From the NCBI RefSeq assembly GCF_001642475.1, contig NW_019174020.1, positions 62,001 to 126,000 of the forward strand: 64,000 bases of DNA, given 5' to 3'. Positions 11,272 to 21,256 of the stretch are shown here, piece after piece. The notes beneath the pieces were generated by a model. It saw nothing but the letters and a program-made list of their open reading frames with translations, was not told where the DNA came from and made no database searches. The DNA is from Fonsecaea monophora (Eukaryota > Ascomycota > Eurotiomycetes > Chaetothyriales > Herpotrichiellaceae). Every line of letters begins with the position of its first letter. The stretch's first letter is position 1. The translations under genes and the position numbers were made by a program.

Positions 11272-11640
11272 ATTCGCGGCTTCAAGGACGCTTTGTATTA
11301 TTGAAAGGGGTAGCGTAGTGACTCCTTCAAGAACACTCCGTACTGTTGAAAGGGGTAACATGATGACCGCTTCGAGGGCACTCTGTACTGTCGAAAGGGG
11401 CGGCGTGATGACCTCTGCTTCGAGGACGCTGTATATTGTTGAAAGGGGTGGCGTGATGGCCACTTCGACGCTCTGTAATATTGAAAGGGATAGCGTGATG
11501 GCTGCTTCGAGGACTCTGTGTACTGCTGAGAGGGTTGGCGTGATGACCTCTGCTTCGAGGGATGCTTTGTACTGTTGAAAGGGGTGGATCGATGACCTCT
11601 GCTTCGAGGGATGCTTTGTACTGTTCAAAGGGGTACCGAC
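11272..11640 (+). repeat. 45-bp minisatellite, 8 copies
   Basis: Copies are marked by TTGAAAGGGG-type cores starting at 11301, 11346, 11391, 11439, 11481, 11526, 11575 and 11624, so the spacing is 45 bp with changes of 3-4 bp. Each unit carries GCTTCGAGGACGCTCTGTA-like sequence. Because 45 is a multiple of three, frames stay open through the array on both strands: plus 106 codons built on SRTLCTVERGGVMT, minus 148 codons. A single detached copy sits at 12003-12050. I would not call either frame a gene. Confidence 0.9.
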
Positions 11641-12199
11641 CGAGTCAGACCCGTCATGTCACACCTGCAGCGTCGCCACCACTTCTTCCACAATCCTCAC
11701 CTCCTCAAGACCCTCAGTCTCTATCCCGGTTCGTCTATCCTCCGCGAGATATCGAGCCTGACTTGAATGATGAGGATGGAACATGGGGGAACCACCTGTT
11801 TCCAATGACCGAGAATGGACACAGACTGCAGATGAAGCGACGAGCCTTTTGTCCTGCTCCCTCGAAGCCACTTGCGGTGTCGAGGTCTTCTGTCAAGAGT
11901 AGAAGGCGAGGTAAAACAGGAATTCATAGAGGCTGAGGCAGAATGTGAGAACGAGAAAACGGACAAAGGGTTCCCTGCGAGTGGATATCTGATCGGGGAG
12001 GGAGGCTTTGTACTGTTGAAAGGGGTGGAGTGATGACCTCTGCTTCGACCAGGCCCCAGTGCCAGCCACGCTGTAAGTAAGCTATGGCCCGTCACAGCCA
12101 GCCAGCCCACGTCCTCCCTGTAAGCGGTATGCTGGACTCGCTACAGGTCAAGGAAGAGTAGCTTCCGCCCAAACACCAGCGCCTTGTCTCCCCATGACC
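11641..12199. other. no gene recognised; detached copy of the 45-bp repeat
   Basis: The only clear feature is the stray repeat copy at 12003-12050 (core at 12016), which includes the GATGACCTCTGCTTCGA tail found in the array 400 bp upstream. Open frames are short. Confidence 0.5.
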
Positions 12200-12720
12200 T
12201 CAAAGTAGGGAGAAGAGCATCCATGATGATCGAGTAGTGTCCGACATCTGATTGTCCGTTGTCCCAATGGCCACCTGAAACGTGGAATCCCAGGGTTCTA
12301 TTGTTTTGCAGTTCTTTCGACGCTTTCTAACGTGTCTATTACAACAGCGATGGACTTGATCTCTTTCGGCCAGTTGAGGCGAATTCCAGCCGTGATGCTT
12401 TGCTTGATTGGTATCTGTTGATATAGTGGCCACGGCAACGAGACCATCGACGGCTGCGGACTCTGCATCGCCGCGCTGGGGGCGAAAGACCCTCCCAGCC
12501 CTCGTCCGCGACGACCTCGACATGACATTCCGCACTGAAGACCACGTCGGGCTGTAAAACATCCACTTGGTTGGCATGGCCATAGGTAACGAGCCCTGCA
12601 CCTGGACGTGGAATCCGCCAGGGGGCCTGTAGTTCTGCAGTCTCTTTCGACGCCTTTCAACTTGGGGATTGCCCTCATGAATTGGTGGGTTGGTTTGTGT
12701 CTTTTAGTGCCAGACACGCC
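12200..12720 (-). pseudogene. unrecognised coding relic with internal duplication
   Basis: The minus-strand sequence contains two diverged copies of one segment. One near 12670-12590 has GTCGAAAGAGACTGCAGAAC and then GGATTCCACGT; the other near 12325-12275 has GTCGAAAGAACTGCAAAAC and then GGGATTCCACGTTTC. Between them a frame reads RLNWPKEIKSIAVVIDTLES, and after the second copy GGHWDNGQSDVGHYSIIMDA, both strongly protein-like. Stops and frame changes interrupt it. I cannot name the family. Confidence 0.4.
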
Positions 12721-12760
12721 TTGAAAATATGGGGATAAAGGGGCCATGCTGCCGATCAGG

Positions 12761-12853
12761 ATGGAGAAGTAGACGAGGGAGAGGTAGACGAGGGAGAAGT
12801 AGACGATGGAGAAGTAGACGATGGAGAAGTAGACGATGGAGAGGTAGACGATC
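12761..12853 (+). repeat. tandem repeat, 18 bp x 5
   Basis: The unit GAGAAGTAGACGATG(GA) with R/G variants is tandemly repeated. The minus-strand frames through it read as Leu/His/Ser repeats. Confidence 0.85.
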
Positions 12854-12859
12854 GGAATG

Positions 12860-13689
12860 AGGAGGGAGGATGGGAGGAACTTTGTCTTGGATCAATGGTG
12901 CCCAGCAACACCATACCCTTTGTCTTCCTGGGCGACCCCTGTGATATACAGTAAGTGCACGGCGTCCACCAGCCACTCTTTTCTGCATTCCCACTGACTT
13001 TCACGTCCTCCAGCCAACCTTGACGTCCTCCAACGGGCGGATTCCCTGTCGAACTCCCACTGGTAGGGACCTGCCTTCACCGCCAAATAAGTACACGATC
13101 TCTGAAAAAGAGGACGCGGAGCTGTGGAAAGTCCTCGCATGTGCTCAGACCCTGCACCTGATGAGAGAAAAAGGAAGGAATGTCAGCCTGAGCGAGAATA
13201 AATAATAATGCCACCTAGGCGGTGGCAGAATTCTGCCCGGAATTCCTGCCTCATTGGGGACGGAATTCTGTCCCCATGACTAGGATAGGTGGTGTGTTGT
13301 GGTATGTTGTGCTGTGTATGGGTGAGGGCCGGCGTGGTGGTTTTCTTTTTCCCTGGCTCTTGCAACTGCCATGGCATGATCTGTTTCGTGGCGTACAACG
13401 GTCAAGAGGACGACTTTGTTTTTGATATTGACAAGGCTTGGGCCGTTGTATAACCAGCCCAAGATGGCACAGACCATTCATGATGGGTTGATGGTTCATG
13501 TTCAAGTGGTGGTGACTGCGGCGCAAAGGAGAGACGACGAGAAAGGAATGACGACGACGGAGGAGAGACAACGACCGAGGAGAGACGACAGAGACGACGA
13601 TAGAGGAAGGACGACGAGAGAGGAATGAACTGGATATAGATGGCGAAACCAGCAGACCTAGCTCCGACCTCCTGGATCTCGGGGAGTGC
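12860..13689. other. no gene recognised
   Basis: The stretch holds a short GAATTC-rich inverted area near 13225-13275 and a GACGACGGAGGAGAGAC-type degenerate repeat at 13545-13625. Open frames are short shadows. Confidence 0.45.
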
Positions 13690-14096
13690 TGATCAAAGTG
13701 TCGTCAAGGCCAAGGGTCCAGTTTCGAGCGTCGAGTGTGGCCTTTTCCATAGTATCACCGACAATGTCCCCTTCCTCTAGTTTAATCAAGGCGTGAGCGG
13801 TTGTGGCCTTTTCCATAGGATCACCAACAATGTCCCTGTCCTCCAGTTCAGTTTTGATCAAGGCGTGAGCGGTTTCCAAAACCAGTGTAGTATGATATGA
13901 ATGCCGCAGTCTGGGACCTTGGTGACCGAGGACTGCGCACCGTCCGCTTGCTTCGTTTTGGACACTCTTCTTTCCCAAGCTAAGACCGGCAATACCGTCA
14001 ACGACGAGATCCTCGCCGGTCAACGTCCCCGTCTTGTCGAAGCAGGCGACTCCCGCACATTCGGGGTATGGGGTTCGGAAGGGGTGGTCGGTTCTC
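13690..14096 (-). pseudogene. SPF1: P5A-type ATPase fragment (Spf1-like)
   Basis: On the minus strand the reading DHPFRTPYPECAGVACFDKT then GTLTGEDLVVDGIAGLS matches the phosphorylation-site region of Spf1, the ER P5A ATPase that removes misinserted transmembrane helices. The phosphorylated aspartate of DKTGTLT is coded at 14036-14038. Downstream, TTLVLETAHALIK and DIVGDPMEKAT match the nucleotide-binding domain, but that part is present twice (66-bp duplication at 13741-13878). It ends in LDARNWTLG and a stop. The membrane domains before the P-site and most of the cytosolic domains are absent; the full protein is about 1200-1300 residues. Just upstream of the recognised part the sequence turns into a 15-bp repeat array. 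Confidence 0.85.
13741..13878 (-). repeat. 66-bp tandem duplication inside the Spf1 relic
   Basis: Blocks beginning CCTTTTCCATAGTATCACCG (13741) and CCTTTTCCATAGGATCACCA (13807) run in parallel to GGCGTGAGCGGTT. The 66-bp step adds 22 codons without shifting frame; the second copy carries a further 6-bp insertion. Confidence 0.9.
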
Positions 14097-14480
14097 CGTC
14101 GAACCAAGCAGAGAAGACGAGATCGAGCAGAAAGGACAAGATCGAGCAGACGAGGATCGAGCAGAGGAGGATCGACAAGATAAGGATCGACCAGAGGAGG
14201 ACAGACCAGAGGAGGTTCGGGCAGAAGAGGATCGACAAGACAAGGATCGACCAGCGAGGACGAGATCGAGCAGAGCGGATGAGGTCGAGTAGAGGTCGAG
14301 TAGAGATCAAATAGAGAAGGATCGAGCAGAGGAGGATTGAGCAGAGGAGGATCGAGCAGAAAAGGATCGAGGAGAGAGGATGAGATGTAGTAGAGAGGAT
14401 GAGGTTGACAATAAAGGATGACATCGAGCAGACAGGATGAGATTGAGCAGAGGTCGAGTAGAGGACGAGTAGAGGTCGAG
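14097..14480 (+). repeat. 15-bp purine-rich minisatellite
   Basis: Degenerate copies of GATCGAGCAGAGGAG fill nearly 400 bp next to the Spf1 relic. On the minus strand it stays in frame with Spf1 and reads as DPPLL / DLCSI-type words; on plus it is Glu/Asp/Arg-rich. The units are a multiple of three long, so the Spf1 frame is artificially extended to 283 codons. Confidence 0.85.
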
Positions 14481-14879
14481 TAGAGAGGATATACCCCCAA
14501 GCCTGTCACGACAAGTTATTCACTAAGATTACCACCCATCCAGACAAAAGATCTTCTTACCTGTATGCTCAATGAGCTTCTTGATCCCCAAAAACACAGA
14601 ATGATTGTCGGTACTGGGATGGCGGCGACAATGTGTCCTCTGACCATCATTCGCACCTATTCTGCCTGTCGTCTCTCCATTCTCCTCCAGGCAGCAGTCC
14701 AGCAAAAATGGTATCTTTGCCGAAGGCAAATAACGCCCAGCTATTGTGAGCGTGACGTCACGACTTGATGACATTTCCCGGCGCTTGCCGATCTCCCTGG
14801 TGATCAGGGCTCTCGCTGGCGATTGAGACTCTCGCTGTCGCTCGCTCTCCCCTGATCTCGTCTCTGTATCAAGGTCTTC
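14481..14879. other. no gene recognised
   Basis: An 81-codon minus-strand frame (14529-14774) has no convincing similarity to the missing Spf1 membrane region. Nothing else is seen. Confidence 0.4.
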
Positions 14880-15585
14880 TTTGGTACCGGATCTAGCGCA
14901 CCAATTGGTATGTTCTGTAGACCGCGACGTCGTTCACCTGGGCCGAACGAACTGCTCTTCTGGTTGTGTCTCAAGTCTCTCTCTTCGCCCGTCAAACCGA
15001 GCTCGTTCGTCATGTACTAGATCCTCTCGAATCTCCTGAATCTTCCGTCCGTTCGTCGTCGATATCGTGAGGCTTGGTCGGTGCTGAATCTCGCTCTGAT
15101 TCTCGAGGTTTTGATAGCTTGGGACCCGGCTATGGACGTGATTTGCGGCCCATCCAGCCACCACCGCGGGTGCAATAGAGATCGAGATAGAGACTCGCCA
15201 GTGAGAAAGGCTCGTTTGAGGTAATGGCGACAGGGCAGTAGAAATTGCCCGAGGATAGAACAGTGGCTATCGCCTAGGTCGTTGCTGGCAACCGTGAGTT
15301 CAGATAGATAAGCCAATGCCATTCGCTTGCGACCTTTCTGAGCGCATAGCTAGGAACAGTAAATCGCAGATTTTGAAAGGTCCTAGCTTGAGCCTCTCTG
15401 GGATAGCTCACGCGTGATAAATCCTCAGATTCATTGATCTCTCTGATCATTCTTCCGGTCGTTTGGCAGAGGCGTCCAGTGGCGATTTCGTCGCGCCCCT
15501 CGCGGGTCTTGTCCGCGCTGAAGCAGTTGGGGATGACCACGTAGCCGTGCTCGAGGACATGCTCGATCGGGTCCAAGGACAAGGC
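14880..15585 (-). pseudogene. phytanoyl-CoA dioxygenase-like (PhyH) relic
   Basis: The minus strand near 15575-15470 reads DPIEHVLEHGYVVIPNCFSA followed by DKTREGRDEI. This is the typical start of fungal PhyH-family 2-oxoglutarate/Fe(II) dioxygenases (xHGYVVIPxxF then an acidic/basic helix). No ATG precedes it in frame. The downstream frame continues to 15274 without clear similarity. A later piece near 14960-14890 (SFGPGERRRGLQNIP) may correspond to the GPGExxQxLHxDD active-site segment, but the HxD ligand is gone there. That second part is tentative. It begins directly after the MULE relic. Confidence 0.5.
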
Positions 15586-15629
15586 GCGACGAGCGATGGT
15601 TTTGGACTAGAAGTCGAACGAGCTGGTTG

Positions 15630-16435
15630 ACGACTGTGTCGTCGGTGTTGACGTCGGTTGCGCCATGACGGATTTCAAGCGTTAACTGGCCGTTCGTTAT
15701 CTGAGTAACAACGCTGTGATGGGACTCGGATCGCTGCGTCGATCGATGGCCGAGGTTTGGCTGTCCTGCCGTGACCAGCGTGACGACTATATCCTCTTTA
15801 TCACGCCATTCCTCAAGATATCCAGGTCGTTTTAATCACGGTATAAGCGCCTCTCGATTACGCTTCAAAGCCTCCTAGCCACCACTGCGGAGGTAGTCCC
15901 AGACGAGGTATTGCAGGCCGTTAACAACGCGGTTTCCGGCGCGGTCCTTTTCGCCTTTGATCTCAGTTGTAGTATGGCCCATATCTCGAAACCTGGTCTT
16001 CATTGTCTCGACAGCGTGCCCCTCACAGATCTGATGGCCAGTAGACGGAAAGCACTTGGTCATCGACGGCTTAATCGCCGACGTCTGGTCAGATATAATG
16101 ACCGCAGGCGCAGCAATCCCAGGTAGATGTAACTTGAGGCTCTCCCAGAAGAAGGGATAGGAGGCATCGTTCTCGCTTGGACAGAATGAAAAGGTGACAG
16201 GAAACGTCTTGCCTTTGTTAAGCATACCAACTGCAACCATCATGGGCATTCTCGGCATGTTGGTATTGAAGGTCGCATCGATGATACAGAGAGATCCAGC
16301 AACGAATCGAGCTGTGGTCTTGGGAGGCTCGGAATGTGATAACAAGATCTGAACACACTTCCTGCCAACTATTCCACCAGTTTCGTCGACAAGCCTCTTC
16401 AAGTCGCGTTTCATATATAAACCCCCGGCCCTCCA
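15630..16435 (-). mobile_element. Mutator-like (MULE) transposase, broken
   Basis: A minus-strand frame (ATG at 16735, stop at 15875-15877) holds the MULE transposase core from about 16420. IDATFNTNMPRMPMMVAVGM carries the first catalytic Asp (codon 16277-16279), VIISDQTSAI the second (16088-16090), and HQICEGHAVE the C-x2-H motif. The frame then shifts. A neighbouring frame continues with EEWRDKEDIVVTL and GHRSTQRSESHHSVV, where the Glu of SES (15725-15727) sits at the place of the third catalytic residue. The N-terminal zinc-binding part is not recognisable, and codons 16436-16735 look unrelated. At least one frameshift and a missing N-terminus make this copy inactive. I found no terminal inverted repeats by eye. 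Confidence 0.8.
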
Positions 16436-17624
16436 AGGCAACGATGAGGCGAGAGAGAGAGAGAGGCAGAGAGGCGGAGAGACAGATCGTCTTCTGGTCA
16501 TCCTTTTGAGGCAGGCGTGGAATCTGATCGAGTTATAGTACCACTGTACTGTGAGAATAACACCGAGATGGTCCGAATCAAGAATCCTGCCCTCCAGCAC
16601 GCGGTCACGCCGTACACGGCAGCGGAAAAGGAAGGAATGAAGCGCACCGACTGGTTCTTCAAGGAGTCGTCGGGCAACCGCGCGCAGCAGTCCACGAGGC
16701 CGTAGACACTGGAGTGGCAGAGAATGGCAAGGCATTTAATCGATCAAGCCGAGCCCTTGAGCCTCGATTTCCCGGAACTCCATAAGGCGATCTCTGTGGC
16801 GAGAGAACATCAACGGACCGATCAAGGAGGTCAGTGATAGGGCGCTTCCGGGGCCCTTGAGGAAGAAAAATGATCTGATCGAGGAGAGAGGGGAAAGCCA
16901 CCAAACAGTCTTCTGGGCTGAATGGGTCGTGGCTCATGGAGGGGACCCCGATGCGTGAATTAACACACTAGGAATGAATTTGCCAATGGTTTTCCCTCCA
17001 TAATACCAGCCCAGCGCCCAGTCCAGGAGTGGAGCAGCCCAACACCCCCAGCCAAAGCCCAAATTATTGCTCAATGAGTGGCCAGGGTGTTCTCTGGAAG
17101 AGACTTGACAGTGAGGATAAAGATCCTTGATTCAGCCGTTCCGTTTCCCATACCAAGTGACTTCCAGGAGACTCGGCAGAACCATTGACAGTTAGTCCCA
17201 CGAATGTGCGTCAAATCGCGCTTGCGAAAGGAGGTAATATCGCCGTTCTCGCAGTCATTCCCCAGTCGACACAGGCGGACGGAAAGGAGAATGACGGCGT
17301 GGATGAGAGAGATGCCTGGGCCTCTAAAACCCAGGCCAAACAGTAGAAACTCTGGGGCTGGTAGCATGAGGCCGAGTACGGGAGGAAGCGTGAATGGCGG
17401 ATACAGTTCGATGCCGTGAGTCCCGAATCCCGTGCAAAGCACTACCATGGGCAGGCAGTATCACATCTGTGCCCACCCAACCGAACACAAGGATGCAGGT
17501 GCAGCGGATGCAGCAAGACGAGATGGAGGAGAAGGTCAAGGAGAAGGGATGCGGGTGCTGTGTTGTTATGTAAGGGGGAGGGGAGTTCCGCGTGTTCTGG
17601 CCGTGGTAGACACAGAGGAGGACA
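16436..17624. other. no gene recognised
   Basis: The stretch holds a GAGAGAGAGAGAGG microsatellite near 16452 and a hydrophobic 125-codon minus-strand frame (17071-17448) without recognisable motifs. Part of the lost MULE N-terminus could lie in 16436-16940, but I cannot show it. Confidence 0.4.
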
Positions 17625-17935
17625 GATACAGAAGAAGACAGACCCAGGCTTACCAGAGCGCACCACTCACCCCACCGCCTTTAACGATGTCGAAGCCCTG
17701 GGAAAGCGAGCAGGCCATGAGACGCCCATGGCACTCCTCAACGGTGTCAAAAGCCTCCTGACTCAGACAGCCACAGAAGAAGACAACCACAGAAGACCGA
17801 CCCAGGATCACCAGTGCGTACCATCCACCGCCTTTGACGATATCAAAGCCCCTGGGAAAGCCAATAGGCCACGAGACGCTCCTGGCCACTCCTCAAAGGT
17901 GTCAAAAGCCTCCCTGGCTCAGAGAATCAAGGAGG
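17625..17935 (+). repeat. tandem duplication, about 155 bp x 2
   Basis: The block AGAAGACAGACCCAGG at 17632 recurs at 17791, and CCGCCTTTAACGATGTC at 17675 recurs as CCGCCTTTGACGATATC at 17828 (153-159 bp apart). Both copies end with GGTGTCAAAAGCCTCC. The plus frame reads through both (AFNDVEALGK / AFDDIKAPGK), so a reading frame was kept after the duplication. No protein family is recognised. Confidence 0.85.
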
Positions 17936-19094
17936 AATTTCGAAGGGTAGGTGGGCATTAACCGCCTTCCTCAAGGGGTCAACGACGGTATTCAGGATGA
18001 CCTAGCCTGGCTGGCACGCTGGGTAGCGGACTGCAGCAGCCATTGAACGTTCTCGACACCATGATAAGCTATGCAGAACAGGCGATAGCGAGGTCTGGAG
18101 GTCTGGAGGCCTGGAGGTCTGGAAGGCGGCGACGAGGTTATACGAAATCGATACTGAAGTCGATGCCCTGACCTGTTCCCAGTTGACGACGTGCCTTGCA
18201 AACGCGTTCCGTTCCGTGAGCGTCTCGCGCCCCTGTAAGCACTCGCCAGGTCGTTTCCGACCGCAGACACAATAGTCCAGACGCTTGCGGCGCTCGATCA
18301 TGTGTGTGTAAACTGGCGATTCGAACGCTGGTAGTTGAGAGTGTCCGAGGCCAGGAGAGGAGGCCCGTGGCCAATTCCTCCTGGGACGATCGATGCTTAC
18401 AAGCAAGGCCATTTGATTCGGTCCTCTTCTTTTAGGGCCCCATTTGATTAGCCCAAGTAGAAAGGAGTTGGTTACAGCGCCAGACATCGACGAGCCACCA
18501 CAGGATTGTCATTGGTGTTGATTCGGCAGGATCAGAGCAAGATCATATGCATTGGTCTGTCTGCCCATGCCCATGCCTCTTCTCAGGCCAAGGCTGCCTT
18601 CATGCCATCTGTCGAGATCCATTCGATCTCAATCGTGCCGTCCTGGACCTCCTGGAGCGCAGCCAGTGTTGGTGTATATCATTGATATGTGCTTGAGCTT
18701 GGTGTTGATCGACGTCCCTTTCGCTGTGAGGCACCGAATAGTCTGTGTGTTGTCTGAGAGGATGCAAACGCGTGCTGTTGGTCGTAAAGTCGATCTGTCT
18801 ATCGAACCGTTGCCAGGAGACCAATTCCTCTGCCGTTCGCGAGAGCCTCATCAGATCCGCCTCTGTGCTTGACGTGGTAACTGTCGTTTGCTTCGAGTTC
18901 TGACACTGCCAGCAACGTCTATGCAGCCAAGTCCTTCTCGAAGACCCCCAGGAAGATTACCGGGAGATCGGACGGAAGATCCTCCAGGAATTGACAGCGA
19001 CGACGCCGCAGCGGCTGCCAGTGATGGTGAGCCTTCGGGCCATACGCTTCCCCGATGCAATTCGAGAAAGGGGTGAGGCCTTCCAATCGATCGA
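17936..19094. other. no gene recognised
   Basis: A small TCTGGAGG(C/T)CTGGAGG repeat lies at 18092-18122. The minus frame 18002-18487 (161 codons) contains YCVCGRKRPGECLQG but no family is recognised. A plus frame near 18915-19000 (LLEDPQEDYREIGRKILQEL) looks coding and may belong to the Ufd4 relic that follows, but this is not certain. Confidence 0.35.
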
Positions 19095-19310
19095 TCCTCC
19101 GTAAAGCTGAAAGAGGTATCCGTCAGAAAACGTCAAAGAACTCGTGGCCTTGATGCAATCCAATCCCGTCACGGATGAGGAGAATCCCGACATGATGCTG
19201 TCGGCTTGTCGTTGTATTGCCAATTTGATGGAGGCTTTCACGAGGCTCGGTTGCCGACGTAGTGTATTAGGATTCAGGGGCGGCGCTTTAGCGTGTTGCA
19301 GAATGTGCAG
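19095..19310 (+). pseudogene. UFD4: Ufd4/TRIP12-type HECT ubiquitin ligase fragment
   Basis: The plus strand reads NVKELVALMQSNP, then DEENPDMMLSACRCIANLME (19128-19240). This matches the N-terminal armadillo region of Ufd4/TRIP12, where the conserved text is ENPxxMLLACRCIANLMEA. The next conserved segment (NVVYGGAVPVL) is traceable only with a frameshift and two stops around 19258-19300. The armadillo domain of the intact ligase contributes to substrate recognition; the HECT catalytic domain is absent. About 45 codons are clear. Confidence 0.8.
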
Positions 19311-19689
19311 TTCTCGAGGAAATGAAGCCACTTTGGAATGCTGAGTGACATGCGTGAATACCTGTCTAGATTGTCAGCAAAGGCCGCGTCAGAATAGCAT
19401 TCCATTAGGGAGGTGTTGATGTCAGGACTGTCCTGATTGACGATGTCATTGTACTGAATGCCGCAGTACTTGAGGCCTTTCCGTCAAAGACCCATGGTAG
19501 ATTAAGTGGCGACGGCATGGTAGCGAAGACTGGCATGTTTACCTGTATCTCGAATCCTACCTCAAGTTTGTCAATAGGGGAATCCTGGCAGGGCCACAGC
19601 AAGGGGGTTTGGCCTGTCCCTGATGATTCGGAGTCAAGGAACTAATTGGCGTTATCGATCACTCGTAGGTCCAATGGTGCCACGGGGTG
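19311..19689. other. no gene recognised
   Basis: Plus (DDVIVLNAAVLEAFPSKTHG) and minus (GFEIQVNMPVFATMPSPLNL) readings at 19430-19560 both look protein-like, so one is a shadow. Neither is recognised. Confidence 0.3.
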
Positions 19690-19870
19690 TGCATCAATTT
19701 CACGGTATAGTGTCTCCTGGGTGTGCATCATTTTCATTGTCATTACATAGTGTCTCCTGGGTGTACCCCATCCTCACTGCATAGCGCCCCCTGGGTGTAT
19801 ACCACTCCCATTGTATAGTGTTCAGTGTCTCCTGGGTGTACATCATTTTCATTGTAGTGTCTCCTGGGAT
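19690..19870 (+). repeat. tandem repeat, about 42 bp, 4-5 copies
   Basis: Copies of AGTGTCTCCTGGGTGTGCAT plus CATTTTCATTGT recur with length changes. The last partial copy is at 19857-19866. Confidence 0.85.
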
Positions 19871-19919
19871 AATTATACGGTATCGGCACCCGCCCTCCCC
19901 CGAGTGCTTGCACGGTATC

Positions 19920-20665
19920 GCGTTTTGATGATATTTCTATTGTGAAATTTGGTATTCGTTTCATCGATTCACTGTCGGAAGTGGAAGAAGAAAGCCTTCC
20001 TGTTTGCGTTTTGAGGGAGGTAATATCCTCCTCGAAGGTAGTAGGGATAATCGAACGGTATCGGGGTTTGAAGGAGGTAATATCCTCCTCTCCTCGAAGG
20101 TAACAGAGGATGATATTTCTATTGTAAAATTTGATGTTGGTTTCATCGATTCACGGTCGTGTGCGGAAATGGGAGCCCTTCGTGTGGGCGTTTCGCGGTC
20201 TGAATTTTGACCTTCTCGTTTGGATCGAGTCGAGTTTCCTCATGGTTGAGGAATGGAGGTGATAACCTCCTCGAAGGTAATAGGTATGATAACGGGATAG
20301 GGTTGTGAAGGAGGCGATACCCTCCTCGAAGGTAATAGGAATGCTTGCACGGTATCGCGTTTTGATGATATTTCTATTGTGAAATTGATATTGGTTTCAT
20401 GGATTCACGGTCGGGTGCGGAAGGAGAAGCGGCTTCTCGTTTGGATCGGGTCGAGGTCTTCCTTCGGGTTGGAGGAATGGAGGCGATAACCTCCTCCTTA
20501 AGGTGATAGGGATGATGATATTTCTATTGTGAAATTTGATATTGGTTTCATCGATTCACCGTCGGGTGCGGAAGTGGGCGTAAGCCCCTTTATATGGGCG
20601 TTTCGCGGTCTGAATTTTGACCTTCTCGTTTCGATCGAGTCGAGGTCTTCCTCCTGGTTGAAGAA
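19920..20665 (+). repeat. complex repeat array, two interleaved unit types
   Basis: Unit A (GATGATATTTCTATTGTGAA then ATTGGTTTCATCGATTCACG) occurs near 19928, 20110, 20365 and 20516. Unit B (GGGCGTTTCGCGGTCTGAAT then TTTGACCTTCTCGTTT) occurs at 20187 and 20598, about 410 bp apart. Short GGAGGTAATATCCTCC palindromes and GATAACCTCCTCGAAGG words sit between them. The order A-palindrome-B is repeated with deletions. I see no coding frame. Confidence 0.85.
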
Positions 20666-20746
20666 TGAATGACCTCACTTGAGTCTTGCTTGATCTTCAC
20701 AGATCCCCACTTGATCTCTACATCTTCGTGCTCGACGGTCGAGGTC

Positions 20747-20786
20747 TTCCTCAGGGTTGGGAATCTGGATCCCCAACCCTGAGGAA
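20747..20786. repeat. perfect 15-bp inverted repeat, 10-nt loop
   Basis: The arm TTCCTCAGGGTTGGG (20747-20761) is followed after 10 bases by its exact reverse complement CCCAACCCTGAGGAA (20772-20786). It lies at the end of the 19.9-20.66 kb array. It could be a hairpin or the scar of a fold-back insertion; it lacks a T-run expected of a Pol III or bacterial-type terminator. Confidence 0.85.
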
Positions 20787-21256
20787 TGACGATAAACGGA
20801 CAGTTTTCTTGTCTAGAGGGTGGTGTAAAGGCTCCCAGAGGGGCCACCGGTAGGTGGAAGAATAAGAACATGGTGTAGTAGCCAACTGGTGGGTGTCAAC
20901 TACAGAAGGTGTAGCATCGAGAGTATCCAGTTGTTGGGGGCGTCTTCGGTAGGTGCAGCTGCAGAAGCTCCCAGCCTTCGTTAAGTTGGAAAGGGCGTGC
21001 GTCCTTGGCACATTCCAGGATCATGTAGGGGGCCCTGGGGGGAGGGGCTGGGCCGGCCGTGATGGAGCGCTTTATTGTCGTCTAGCACTTGGCCGCTGAG
21101 GTTGACTGGCCGTTGAATGTCTCTAAAAGAATAGAAGAACAGAATGATCTCGTCTTTTATACGGACACAGTTAGATGCTAAGCGACTGAGGAAGGTCTGG
21201 CTGGTCCTTCAAGACGCTGAGGGGATTCTCATACCGTATAATATGTCCCTGTGTGA
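20787..21256. other. no gene recognised
   Basis: An 86-codon minus frame (20751-21011) has no recognisable domain. It may be the decayed downstream part of the copia element on the same strand. Confidence 0.3.
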
